From Devosia lucknowensis (GTDB lineage: Bacteria; Pseudomonadota; Alphaproteobacteria; Rhizobiales; Devosiaceae), in assembly GCF_900177655.1 (NCBI RefSeq), contig NZ_FXWK01000001.1:2108001-2172000 (forward strand): 64,000 bases of DNA. The letters are read 5' to 3'. A program made the position numbers and the translations under genes. How positions within the stretch are numbered: the stretch's first letter is position 1; each line of letters begins with the position of its first letter. Below the pieces are notes generated by a model, which did not search any database, had not been told where the DNA came from, and was given only the letters and a program-made list of their open reading frames with translations. Positions 40,111 to 48,353 of this stretch are shown piece by piece.

Positions 40111-40857
40111 TCACTTGCGATTATGGATCGGCGCGTCCTTCATGGCGATCCAGGCACCGCAGAGAAGCACGGCGCCACCAACCACATGCACGGCAATGGC
40201 GAGCGCAAGGTTGGGCTCTGCCGGAACGACGCCAGTGCGCACCAGAGACCCAACGGGACCTGCATCTTGGCCCAGGCCCAGGGAAGCCAGCTGCGCGACG
40301 AAAAGGCAGAGGCCACACATCACGCTGCCCCAAAGCAGGCTTCGATAGAATGCAGCGCCGATCGCCAGGCCCGCCGCGCCCCAAAGGAAGTAGGTGAGCC
40401 AGCTTTCGAGCAGCACCATCGGCAGAGCCAGGACGTCGGTATAGAGCGTCGGCTGATGCGCCAGCTGCGGCCAGCCGGTGACGCCATAAAGCGGCGCTTC
40501 GACCCAGAAGCCCACAGAATAGAAGACGGCCAGGACCAGGGCGAAAATGGCAACGAAGATCGACGCTTCGCCGAAAAAATTGCGACGTGTTTGTCCGTGC
40601 GTGACATAAAGCCAGAATTCACGGGCACCGACATGCGCGGCGATCCCCAGGGCGAACCAGTTGCCCAGCTGTTGAGCGATATCCCAGCCGCTGGCCTCGA
40701 TCGGCCGGAAGAACGAGACGACCACTGTGATCAGCATGATCGAAGCCACCGCTCCACCCGCGACCATGGCCGCAAAGATCGCGTAGTCGCCGATCATGCG
40801 GAGCGGCAGATGTGGAAAGCGTCGCGAAACCGTCGGTGTGATGGATGGTGCGCTCAT
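40111..40857 (-). CDS. putative ABC transporter membrane subunit
   Basis: This 248-residue membrane protein has about six hydrophobic segments (for example IGDYAIFAAMVAGGAVASIMLITVVVSFF and ASIFVAIFALVLAVFYSVGFW) and no recognised enzyme motif. It overlaps the downstream end of the ATPase gene by 4 bases, in the order regulator-ATPase-permease typical of YtrA-type operons, so it is most likely the transmembrane partner. The direction of transport and the substrate are unknown. Confidence 0.72.
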   Translation of the reverse strand: MSAPSITPTVSRRFPHLPLRMIGDYAIFAAMVAGGAVASIMLITVVVSFFRPIEASGWDIAQQLGNWFALGIAAHVGAREFWLYVTHGQTRRNFFGEASIFVAIFALVLAVFYSVGFWVEAPLYGVTGWPQLAHQPTLYTDVLALPMVLLESWLTYFLWGAAGLAIGAAFYRSLLWGSVMCGLCLFVAQLASLGLGQDAGPVGSLVRTGVVPAEPNLALAIAVHVVGGAVLLCGAWIAMKDAPIHNRK

Positions 40858-41732
40858 TTCTGCATTCCTTCCGCAGTCAGGTGGACAAACAAATCCTGGA
40901 GAGGCAGGGCGCCCACTTCGAGACCCTCGTCCCGGGCGCGTCGCTCAACCTCTTCGGCCTGACCATAAACGGCGACCGACCGCGTCGGCCCGAGAGACTT
41001 GGTGGCAAGCACTGTGAGGCCCGACGTCGCGCGGGCTACGGCATCTTCGGGCCCGATCAGCGACAGGCCGCGGCCCTGTATCGTCTCCGCGTCCTCGCGC
41101 AGCAGCAGCTTGCCGTCGTGGATGATGATGACATCGGAAAACAGCCGCGCTACTTCCTCGATCAGATGCGTGGAGAGCACGATCAGTCGCGGGTGATCCA
41201 TGTAGTCGGCAAGCAGCGCCTCGTAGAAGGCATAGCGCGATGGCGCATCGAGGCCGAGATAGACCTCGTCGAAGAGGGTCACGGGTGCCCGTGCCGCGAG
41301 CCCGAGAATGCAACCCAGTGCCGAGCGCTGACCGCGCGACAACGATCCAATCCGGCTGCGCGCATCGAGCTTGAACGTGCCCAGCAGACGCTCGGCGCAG
41401 GCGCCGTCCCAGAAGGGTCGCATGTCGGACGCGTAGCGAAGTGCTGTGGCGACCGTCTCGCTGTCCTCGACCGTGTCGCCGCCTTCACGGATGAGACAGA
41501 TCCGCGTCGTTGCTGCCTCGTTTTCGAAGATGGGCTGTCCATCGAGCAAAACGCTGCCACCGCTGGCCTTGCGCAAGCCGGCAATCACCGAAAGCAGCGA
41601 TGACTTGCCAGACCCGTTGCGGCCGAGCAGGCCGTGAATGCCATCCCCTTGCAACGCGAGCGTCAGTCCGTCGATGGCGACGGTGTTGCCATAGCGGACA
41701 GTGAGGTTGTTGATTTGGAGAACTGGGCTCAT
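40854..41732 (-). CDS. ABC transporter ATP-binding protein (YtrB-like)
   Basis: This single-domain ABC ATPase of 292 residues has Walker A GLLGRNGSGKSS, signature SLSRGQRSALG (a degenerate form of LSGGQ), Walker B VTLFDEVYLGLD and switch-region LSTHLIEE. The Asp-Glu pair of Walker B is intact. The C-terminal 90 residues are the accessory domain seen in exporter-type ATPases of GntR-linked operons. It overlaps both neighbours by 4 bases (ATGA), so the three genes are coupled. Confidence 0.9.
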   Translation of the reverse strand: MSPVLQINNLTVRYGNTVAIDGLTLALQGDGIHGLLGRNGSGKSSLLSVIAGLRKASGGSVLLDGQPIFENEAATTRICLIREGGDTVEDSETVATALRYASDMRPFWDGACAERLLGTFKLDARSRIGSLSRGQRSALGCILGLAARAPVTLFDEVYLGLDAPSRYAFYEALLADYMDHPRLIVLSTHLIEEVARLFSDVIIIHDGKLLLREDAETIQGRGLSLIGPEDAVARATSGLTVLATKSLGPTRSVAVYGQAEEVERRARDEGLEVGALPLQDLFVHLTAEGMQK

Positions 41733-42121
41733 TTCGGGTCCTTCTCGCTGGTTTTTGGCTGAGTTTGAGCAGCAGCGCGAACGTGTGCCGCAATGTCGTC
41801 GAGGGACATGCCCAAGGCCTTAGCTTCGGCGATCATGGGCTCGACATGCTCCTGGAAGAACCGTGCCCGCCGGACGCCGAGAAGCTTTTCCCGTGCGTCG
41901 GGGCTGACGAACATGCCGACGCCGCGGCGCTTGTAGAGCAGGCCCTCATCGATCAGGTCCTGAAACGCCTTCGCGGCGGTGGCCGGATTGATGCCGTAAA
42001 AGCTCGCATATTGATTGGTGGACATGACCTGCTGATCGGCGCCCAGCGTGCCGGTCACGATATCGGCGCGGATACGGTCCCCTATCTGCCGGTATATCGG
42101 AGCGTGATCGCTAAACACCAT
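41729..42121 (-). CDS. GntR-family regulator, YtrA subfamily
   Basis: This 130-residue repressor-type protein has an N-terminal winged helix (PIYRQIGDRIRADIVTGTLGADQQVMSTNQYASFYGINPATAAKAFQDLIDEGLLYKRRGVGMFV) and a very short C-terminal helical region (about 40 residues), diagnostic of the YtrA subfamily, which controls adjacent ABC transporters. It heads the operon and is divergent from fabV. Repeats of TAGTTC just upstream of its ATG are the likely autoregulatory operator. Confidence 0.9.
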   Translation of the reverse strand: MVFSDHAPIYRQIGDRIRADIVTGTLGADQQVMSTNQYASFYGINPATAAKAFQDLIDEGLLYKRRGVGMFVSPDAREKLLGVRRARFFQEHVEPMIAEAKALGMSLDDIAAHVRAAAQTQPKTSEKDPK

Positions 42122-42129
42122 TGCCTCAC

Positions 42130-42155
42130 TAGTTCATTAGTTCACTAACGAACTA
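42130..42155 (-). promoter_or_regulatory. TAGTTC operator of the GntR/ABC operon
   Basis: TAGTTCAT and TAGTTCAC lie in direct repeat at 42130 and 42138, and the second copy also forms the inverted repeat TAGTTC-N6-GAACTA (42138-42155). The site lies 9-34 bases upstream of the regulator's start and abuts a TATAGT-like -10 box on the minus strand, which fits autorepression. Confidence 0.6.
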
Positions 42156-42263
42156 TATTAGCACTGAAAGGTTGCCGTCAAGGCCTGGGGCAAAACGTCG
42201 GCAGGCGCTGGCACTCGGCCCTTATCCGGGCTATTGGCAGGAAGAACACGAGGAGAAATTCCC

Positions 42264-43433
42264 ATGATCATCGAGCCCAAGATTCGCGGCTTCATCTGCA
42301 CCACCGCCCATCCGACCGGCTGCGCCACCAATGTGCAGCGCCAGATCGACCATGTGGTGATCAAGGGACCAATCCCTTCGGAAAAAAAGCGCGTGCTGGT
42401 GCTGGGCTGCTCGACGGGTTATGGCCTGGCTTCACGCATCGTGACGACATTCGGGAGCGGGGCCGACACCGTCGGCGTCAGCTTCGAGCGCGAGCCGGGC
42501 GAGACCAAGCCAGCATCGGCAGGTTGGTACAATAACCGCGCTTTCGAAAACCGTGCGCGTGCGGCCGGGTCCAAGGCCGTGACCATCGAAGGCGACGCAT
42601 TCTCCAACGAGGTGAAGGCGCAGACCATCGACGCCATCAAGGAAACGCTCGGCCAGGTCGACCTCATCGTCTATTCGCTCGCTTCTCCGGTCCGCACCGA
42701 TCCGGCTGACGGCGTGACTTATCGCTCTGCCATCAAGCCTTACGGTCAGCAGGTCACATCCAAGACCCTCAACACCGGCACGGGCGAAGTCTCCACCATC
42801 TCCGTCGAACCGGCCACCGAAGAAGAGGCCGCCGCTACCGTGAAGGTGATGGGTGGCGAGGATTGGGAACTCTGGATCGCCGCGCTCAGCGACGCCGGCG
42901 TCCTCGCCGAGGGTTTCAGTTCGTTGAACTACACCTATCTGGGGAGCGAGCTGACCTGGCCGATTTACCACAAGGGCACGCTGGGCAAGGCCAAGGGCGA
43001 TCTCGACCGGGCCGCGGCGGCCATCCGTGCAAAGCACGGCGACAACGCCGCGCACGTCGTGGCGCTCAAGGCCGTGGTGACACAAGCCAGCTCGGCCATT
43101 CCGGTGGTGCCGCTCTATGGCACGCTGCTGATCAAGGTCGAGGACGAAATGGGGCTGGGCGAAGGCCCGATCCAGCAGATCGACCGGCTGTTCCGCGACA
43201 AGCTGCAGGGCACCGTGGTGCTCGACGAAGCCGAGCGCATTCGCGTCGACGACTGGGAGCTGTCCCCCGCCATGCAGGCCGAACTGGCCAAGCGCTGGGA
43301 AATTCTCGATACCGAGAACCTGGCCGAACTCGCCGACCTGCCCAAGTATCGCGAGGAGTTCCTAAAACTCTTCGGCTTTGCCGTTGGCGGCGTGGACTAT
43401 TCCAAGGACGTCGATCCGCGCGTCGTGGATTGA
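42264..43433 (+). CDS. fabV: FabV-type enoyl-ACP reductase (trans-2-enoyl reductase)
   Basis: This NADH-dependent enzyme carries out the last step of fatty-acid elongation; FabV enzymes are naturally insensitive to triclosan. The 389-residue protein begins MIIEPKIRGFICTTAHPTGC, has the nucleotide site LVLGCSTGYGLASR, and the active-site Tyr-x8-Lys in WPIYHKGTLGKAKGDL, which distinguishes FabV from FabI (Tyr-x6-Lys). The size is about 390 residues, against 260 for FabI. AGGAGA lies 8 bases before the ATG at 42264. Whether the genome also has fabI is not visible here. Confidence 0.95.
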   Translation: MIIEPKIRGFICTTAHPTGCATNVQRQIDHVVIKGPIPSEKKRVLVLGCSTGYGLASRIVTTFGSGADTVGVSFEREPGETKPASAGWYNNRAFENRARAAGSKAVTIEGDAFSNEVKAQTIDAIKETLGQVDLIVYSLASPVRTDPADGVTYRSAIKPYGQQVTSKTLNTGTGEVSTISVEPATEEEAAATVKVMGGEDWELWIAALSDAGVLAEGFSSLNYTYLGSELTWPIYHKGTLGKAKGDLDRAAAAIRAKHGDNAAHVVALKAVVTQASSAIPVVPLYGTLLIKVEDEMGLGEGPIQQIDRLFRDKLQGTVVLDEAERIRVDDWELSPAMQAELAKRWEILDTENLAELADLPKYREEFLKLFGFAVGGVDYSKDVDPRVVD

Positions 43434-43438
43434 GGATT

Positions 43439-43555
43439 CACCCCCACCCAGCCTCCCCCTGAAGAAGGGGGAGGTGCAGACCCGCGTCTTTCACAAGCAG
43501 CACAGCAAACTCGATGAGTCCCTCCCCCTTCTTCAGGGGAAGGTTAGGTGGGGAT
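43439..43555. repeat. intergenic composite palindrome, family A copy 2
   Basis: CCCCCACCCAGCCTCCCCC...GGGGGAGG, a spacer containing CAGCAAACTCGATGAGTCCC, then CCTCCCCC...AGGTGGGG. It has the same architecture as the 10160 and 50439 copies. Its right end overlaps the last codons and the stop of epmB. Confidence 0.75.
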
Positions 43556-44638
43556 GCCGTTCCCAGAACGGTACTCGTGCTCCCCACCCTGCCAGTCGCG
43601 CACGGTAAAGCACCCGTCCTGACCAACAATGCTCGCCGCGCCAATATCGGCCTTGCCATGGCCGCCCGGAATGTCGAGCACATAGGTGGGCTGACAAAGC
43701 CCTGAAATCCGTCCGCGCAGAGCCGTCACCAAGGCCTGCCCCTGTTCGATGGTCACCCGGAAATGCCCGGTCCCCGGCGCCAGATCGGGGTGATGCAGGT
43801 AATAGGGTTTGATGCGGTTCTCGACGAAGCCGCGCATCAGGGCCGCCAGGGTTTCGACATCGTCGTTGACGCCCTTGAGCAACACCGATTGGCTGAGCAG
43901 CGCCACACCGCCCTCGAAAAGACGCCTGAATGCCAGCCGCGCGGACGGCGTGAACTCGCGAGGATGATTGGCGTGGACGGCAACATAGGTGGTCTTGCCG
44001 CTTGCGGTGAGGGCCGAGACCATGGCGTCGTCGATCCGCTCGGGCTCAACCACGGGCACGCGGGTATGAAAGCGCACGATCCGGACATGCTCGATCCCGG
44101 CCAGCCGCTCCATAAGATCACGCAGCCGCCGCGGCGACAGCACCAGCGGATCGCCGCCCGTGAGGATCACTTCCCAGATTTCGGAATGCTCGGCGATATA
44201 GCCGATCGCTGCATCGAGCTGCGTGGGTGTCAGCGTGCCCAGGCCCTGGGGGCCCACCATCTCGCGGCGGAAACAGAAACGGCAATAGACCGGGCATACA
44301 TGGACGGCCTTGAGCAGCACGCGATCGGGGTAACGATGCACGATGCCTTCAACCGGCGCATGCGCGAGGTCCCCGATCGGGTCGGCGCGTTCCTCTGGCG
44401 TCGTGATAAGTTCAGCCGCGGTGGGTACGAACTGACGCGCGATGGGGTCATCGGCATCGCTCGGATCGATGAGGGCGAGGATGTCAGGGGTGATGCCGAT
44501 GGCGTATTTTTCGGCGACGGCGGCGAGGCCGGACTTCTCGGGCACGAGACCGGACGCCTCCAGCTCGGTCACGGTTTTCACCGCACCCCTTGCCGTTGAC
44601 TGGGGTGAGACGACGTGCCGTTTCATCACCACGCTCAT
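43544..44638 (-). CDS. epmB: EF-P beta-lysine pathway aminomutase (EpmB, lysine 2,3-aminomutase family)
   Basis: This radical-SAM, PLP-dependent enzyme converts (S)-alpha-lysine to (R)-beta-lysine, used by EpmA to modify elongation factor P. The Fe-S motif is Cys115-x3-Cys119-x2-Cys122 (VCPVYCRFCFRREMVG), followed by VILTGGDPLVLSPRRL. The PLP lysine is in the PGGHGK motif near residue 332. The 364 residues fit EpmB, which is shorter than clostridial KamA. The gene overlaps epmA by 4 bases. The final residues (GNGIPT) and stop are encoded by the edge of an intergenic repeat. Confidence 0.93.
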   Translation of the reverse strand: MSVVMKRHVVSPQSTARGAVKTVTELEASGLVPEKSGLAAVAEKYAIGITPDILALIDPSDADDPIARQFVPTAAELITTPEERADPIGDLAHAPVEGIVHRYPDRVLLKAVHVCPVYCRFCFRREMVGPQGLGTLTPTQLDAAIGYIAEHSEIWEVILTGGDPLVLSPRRLRDLMERLAGIEHVRIVRFHTRVPVVEPERIDDAMVSALTASGKTTYVAVHANHPREFTPSARLAFRRLFEGGVALLSQSVLLKGVNDDVETLAALMRGFVENRIKPYYLHHPDLAPGTGHFRVTIEQGQALVTALRGRISGLCQPTYVLDIPGGHGKADIGAASIVGQDGCFTVRDWQGGEHEYRSGNGIPT

Positions 44639-45684
44639 TCCGCCACCGGCGCCCAGAGCACCGCCTCGATCCGTTGCGCCGCGGTCGCCAGCATGACGAG
44701 ACGATCAAACCCCAGGGCCACGCCACTGGCTTCGGGCATGAAGTCGAGAGCGGCCAGGAAATCGTCGTCCACCGGGTAGCGCTCGCCGTAGATCCGCGCC
44801 TTTTCTTCCATTTCGGCCGCAAAGCGCACGCGCTGCTCGGCTGCATCGGTCAACTCGCCGAAGCCGTTGGCGAGCTCGACGCCGCACGCATAGACTTCGA
44901 ACCGTTCCGACACGCGCGCATCGCCGGGCACGCGGCGCGCCAGGGCCGCCTCGCAGGCCGGGTAGCGATCCAGGACGGTGACGCGGCCATTGCCCAACTG
45001 CGGCTCGACCCTGTCCACCAGCACCTGGGTAAAAAGGTAGCTCCAGCGCCGGTCATCGGGAACGCTCATCCCGGCAGCCTGCATCTGCTGGGCCAGCGCT
45101 GCATCGTCGGGCACGCCGGAACAGTCCATGGTCGCGAGCAGGTCTATGCCCGCAAAACGCTGGAACGCCTCGGCAACGCTGATGCGGTCGGCCTCGGCGC
45201 GCGGATCGCAGACCCGGCCGCGGAATGCGAACTGCGCGACCCCGGTCACGTCAGCAGCAAGGCGGATGATGGCCAGGGTGTCGGCGATGATCGCGTCATA
45301 GGGCGCATCGGCTCGATACCACTCGAGCATGGTGAATTCGGGATGGTGCAGCGCCGAACGCTCGCGATTGCGCCAGACATGCTGCAGGCTCGCGATCCGC
45401 GTTTCGCCGGCCGCCAGCAGCTTCTTCATCGTGAATTCGGGCGAGGTATGGAAATACATCGCCTGCCCGATCCCATCATTGCCGATCATGCTGGTGCCGA
45501 AGGCATGCAGGTGCGTCTCGTTGCCCGGGGAGCGCTGCAGGCCAGGCGGGTCGACGACCAGGAAATCGCGCTCGGCCAGCCAGTTGCGCACGGCCGCATC
45601 GATGCGCGACCGCGCCAGCAACGCGGGCCGGCGATCGGCATGGCGATCGGGATGCCACCAGGGCGATGTTTCAGCAGCGCTCAT
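44635..45684 (-). CDS. epmA: EF-P lysyltransferase (EpmA/GenX/PoxA)
   Basis: This truncated class II lysyl-tRNA-synthetase paralogue attaches beta-lysine to EF-P. It consists only of the catalytic domain (349 residues) and lacks the N-terminal tRNA anticodon domain. Class II motifs are visible: motif 2 in QHVWRNRERSALHHPEFTMLEWYRA and motif 3 in GVALGFDRLVMLA, with NGFGELTDAAEQR in between. It is divergent from efp and overlaps epmB, so the modifying enzymes and their target form a compact locus. Confidence 0.95.
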   Translation of the reverse strand: MSAAETSPWWHPDRHADRRPALLARSRIDAAVRNWLAERDFLVVDPPGLQRSPGNETHLHAFGTSMIGNDGIGQAMYFHTSPEFTMKKLLAAGETRIASLQHVWRNRERSALHHPEFTMLEWYRADAPYDAIIADTLAIIRLAADVTGVAQFAFRGRVCDPRAEADRISVAEAFQRFAGIDLLATMDCSGVPDDAALAQQMQAAGMSVPDDRRWSYLFTQVLVDRVEPQLGNGRVTVLDRYPACEAALARRVPGDARVSERFEVYACGVELANGFGELTDAAEQRVRFAAEMEEKARIYGERYPVDDDFLAALDFMPEASGVALGFDRLVMLATAAQRIEAVLWAPVAE

Positions 45685-45815
45685 AACAGGGTTTCTTGCC
45701 GTCCGGTCTGGCGAAAGGGCGCGGAATATTGTATCGGGCGCACCACACTACGGAATTTCGGCGCCCGGACGGCCCTGCCTCTAGACCGCGCCAGTGATTG
45801 GAACAAGGAAGAATT

Positions 45816-46385
45816 ATGGTCAAGGTCATCGCCTCGTCCCTGCGCAAGGGCCATGTGGTCGAGCAGGACGGCAATCTGCACGTGGTGCTCACCGCCGAAA
45901 ACGTGCATCCCGGCAAGGGCAATTCGGTGACCAACGTCACCATGCGCCGCATTTCCGACGGCGTGAAGGTGATCGGCCGCTGGCGCACCGTGGAAATGGT
46001 CGAGAAGGCTGACGTCGACGATCGCGTCTACGACTATCTCTATTCCGACGGCGAAGGCCACCACTTCATGGAGCCCGAGACCTACGAGCAGCTCGTGGTG
46101 GGCGACGACGTCATCGGCGACCAGAAGGCCTATCTTTCCGATGGCATGAAGGTGCACCTGATGACCCATGAGGGCATTGCCCTTTCCATGGAACTGCCCC
46201 AGCGCATGACCTTCGAGATCACCGAGACCGAACCGGTCGTGAAGGGCCAGACGGCGTCGTCGTCCTACAAGCCTGCCACGCTCAACAACGGCCTGCGCGT
46301 CATGGTGCCGCCGCATATCGACGCCGGCACGCGCATCGTCATCCTCACTGAAGACAATTCCTACGTGGAACGCGCCAAGGACTGA
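45816..46385 (+). CDS. efp: translation elongation factor P
   Basis: EF-P enters the ribosomal E site and relieves stalling at polyproline stretches. The 189-residue protein has three beta-barrel domains; the modified lysine is Lys34 in VHPGKGNSV, the same position as in E. coli EF-P, which is beta-lysylated. The C-terminal domain has [29 protein letters not shown] lies 6-7 bases before the ATG at 45816, so the longer frame from 45798 is not used. It is followed by a strong terminator. Confidence 0.96.
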   Translation: MVKVIASSLRKGHVVEQDGNLHVVLTAENVHPGKGNSVTNVTMRRISDGVKVIGRWRTVEMVEKADVDDRVYDYLYSDGEGHHFMEPETYEQLVVGDDVIGDQKAYLSDGMKVHLMTHEGIALSMELPQRMTFEITETEPVVKGQTASSSYKPATLNNGLRVMVPPHIDAGTRIVILTEDNSYVERAKD

Positions 46386-46414
46386 GGCGCCCAGCGCCAC
46401 GTGCACTCCAAAGC

Positions 46415-46440
46415 AAACGGGCCCTTTCGGGCCCGTTTTT
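46415..46440 (+). terminator. rho-independent terminator of efp
   Basis: AAACGGGCCC and GGGCCCGTTT form a strong stem with a TTTC loop, followed by a T-run, 30 bases past the efp stop. The reverse strand also has an A/T flank, so it may serve the convergent gene as well. Confidence 0.88.
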
Positions 46441-46661
46441 CATTCGTCACCAAGATCACGCTCGGCCTCGGTCCAGAACAACTCTGCCTGGTCGGGCGGC
46501 GCACCGCCCGCCAGCCACCGGTCATAGGCGCGCTGACGCAACAACATGTCCTTCGCGCGCAGCCAATAGGCCGTGGCGTTGCCCTCCGGGCGTCCGTCCT
46601 GCTCCCAAAGGAAGTAGGCGGTTTGCCGAATCTGCTCGGCAACGACAGTGTTCTTCTGCAT
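46440..46661 (-). CDS. DUF2934 small protein
   Basis: This 73-residue protein shows the DUF2934 pattern: IRQTAYFLWEQDGRPEGNATAYWLRAKDMLL (I-R-x-x-A-y-x-L-W-E-x-x-G-R-P-E-G...W-x-x-A). The function of this family is unknown; members are common in rhizobia-like bacteria, often near stress genes. The ATG at 46661 lies 22 bases past the stop of the ferritin-like gene on the same strand, consistent with a two-gene operon. Confidence 0.8.
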   Translation of the reverse strand: MQKNTVVAEQIRQTAYFLWEQDGRPEGNATAYWLRAKDMLLRQRAYDRWLAGGAPPDQAELFWTEAERDLGDE

Positions 46662-46683
46662 CGGCGACGCGATCTGATCTCGG

Positions 46684-47175
46684 TTAGGCCGCAGCCTTGA
46701 CGTTGGCGGAACTCTTGGCGAGTTGGCTCAGCTTCTGGTCGGTCGCTTCTTCTTCCTTGAGCGTTTCAAGGAGAAGATTCAGCGCTTCGGTATGGCCGAG
46801 CTGCTTGGCCCAGGTGGCCAGCGTGCCGTAACGGGCGATCTCGTAGTGCTCGACGGCCTGCGCCGCGGACACGAGACCGGCGTCGAGGGCTGCGGTACCC
46901 TTGTACTCGTCCATGATTTCCTTGCCTTCCTCGATAATGCCGAGGATGGCGTCGCAGGTCTTGCCGCGAGCCGGCTTGCCGAGGAGTTCAAAAATCTGCT
47001 GCAGGCGTTCGACCTGACCTTCGGTCTCGGCCTGGTGCTGTTCGAACCCGGCTTTCAGCTCGGGCGATGTGGCGGCCTTGGCCATCTTGGGGAGGGCTTT
47101 GAGGATCTGACGCTCGGCGTAATAGATGTCCTTGAGCGTATCGAGAAACAGGTCGTCGAGTTGCTTTTCAGCCAT
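46684..47175 (-). CDS. ferritin-like DUF892 protein (YciF family)
   Basis: This 163-residue four-helix-bundle protein belongs to the YciE/YciF (DUF892) family, induced by stress in other bacteria. It begins MAEKQLDDLFLDTLKDIYYAERQILKALPKM and has carboxylate and His residues at bundle positions (EQHQAETEGQVERL, AQAVEHYEIARYGTLATWAKQLG), consistent with a di-metal site. It is probably cotranscribed with the DUF2934 gene downstream. Confidence 0.9.
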   Translation of the reverse strand: MAEKQLDDLFLDTLKDIYYAERQILKALPKMAKAATSPELKAGFEQHQAETEGQVERLQQIFELLGKPARGKTCDAILGIIEEGKEIMDEYKGTAALDAGLVSAAQAVEHYEIARYGTLATWAKQLGHTEALNLLLETLKEEEATDQKLSQLAKSSANVKAAA

Positions 47176-47272
47176 TTGTCTTCAGCTCCAGTTCTGAATT
47201 GGATGATGACGCTGGCCGGGCAACGGCGGGCCGGAACCGAAGTTCCAGCCCGCAACGATCATTTAACGATGG

Positions 47273-48244
47273 CTAGGGCCGAAACCGCTCGGCGAGCCAC
47301 ACCATCTGCCGCCGGTCCTGGAAAGTCTGGCCGCCTTCGTGGTTGTTGAATTCATACTCGACCATGGTCTTGTCGCTGCCAGCGAAGGCCCTGAAGGCGC
47401 CATAGACCGTCGAGGGTGGGCAGACGTCGTCCATGAGCGCGACCGAAAAAAGCGCGGCCGCCCGGCTCTGGCGGGCAAAATTGACGCCATCGAAATACCG
47501 CAGGGTTTCGAACACGACGTCCGCCTTGTCGCGGTGCTGAGCAAGGTAGCGGACGATCTCGCCGTAGGGATCGCGCCCGGCCGTACGCACGCCCCGTGGA
47601 AAATCGCAGAGGAACGGCACGTCGGGCATGACCGCCTTGACCCGGTCGTCGACCCCGGCCACGGCCAGCGCGATGCCGCCGCCCTGCGAGCCACCGCACA
47701 CGGCAATGCGCTCAGGATCGATGAAATCCTGTGCCACAAGGGCATCGACTGCCCTGACACCATCGGTGAAGAGGCGCCGGTAGTAGTAGTCCTGCTTGTC
47801 GAGCACGCCCTTGGTCATGACGCCGGGGATCTGACCGTTCGAGCCGACCGGATCAGGCGTTGCCCCCGTGCTCCAGCCACTGCCCTGCCCGCGCGTGTCC
47901 ATCCGGAAATAGGCAAAGCCCGACGCCGCCCAGTGCAGGAGTTCGTGCGGAAACCCGCGACCGCCGCCATAACCGACATATTGGACGACAAGCGGCAGCC
48001 TGCCCTCGCGCGCCTTGGGCAACACCAGCCAGCCCTTGACCGGATGGCCGCCGAAGCCGGGAAAGGTGACATCGAAGACCTCGACCAGCTTCAGCGTCGT
48101 ATCGGCCGGCACCATGCTGACTGTTCCGCCGATCGTCCGCGCCTCGGCAATCGTCGCCTGCCAGAATGCGGCGAAATCGGCCGGCATGGTCACCGCGCTC
48201 TCGTAAGCGCCGAGGGCAGGATGGACGAGATCGGGAAATGGCAT
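47273..48244 (-). CDS. acetylxylan esterase / cephalosporin-C deacetylase family hydrolase
   Basis: This 323-residue alpha/beta hydrolase of the AXE1 family (carbohydrate esterase 7) removes acetyl groups from xylo-oligosaccharides or related esters. The nucleophile Ser is in VCGGSQGGGIALA; the acid is in LMDDVCPPSTVYGAF and the His in FNNHEGGQTFQ. The N-terminus (MPFPDLVHPALGAYESAV) and the oxyanion region QYVGYGGGRGFPHELLHWA are typical of CE7. There is no signal peptide, so it acts in the cytoplasm on imported oligosaccharides. Confidence 0.9.
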   Translation of the reverse strand: MPFPDLVHPALGAYESAVTMPADFAAFWQATIAEARTIGGTVSMVPADTTLKLVEVFDVTFPGFGGHPVKGWLVLPKAREGRLPLVVQYVGYGGGRGFPHELLHWAASGFAYFRMDTRGQGSGWSTGATPDPVGSNGQIPGVMTKGVLDKQDYYYRRLFTDGVRAVDALVAQDFIDPERIAVCGGSQGGGIALAVAGVDDRVKAVMPDVPFLCDFPRGVRTAGRDPYGEIVRYLAQHRDKADVVFETLRYFDGVNFARQSRAAALFSVALMDDVCPPSTVYGAFRAFAGSDKTMVEYEFNNHEGGQTFQDRRQMVWLAERFRP

Positions 48245-48271
48245 GACGGATATCCGGAACTGGAAAGAAAG

Positions 48272-48298
48272 GCGGCGGCAGATTGCACCTGCCGCCGC
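48272..48298 (-). terminator. terminator after the nucleoside hydrolase gene
   Basis: A perfect 10-bp stem (GCGGCGGCAG with its complement, 7-base loop) is followed on the minus strand by CTTTCTTTCC. It lies between the nucleoside hydrolase stop and the esterase start. Confidence 0.65.
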
Positions 48299-48353
48299 TT
48301 CGTATCCAGTGCGCCGGGTTCGTTACGCACATGCCTTTGATAGACGCCTGATG

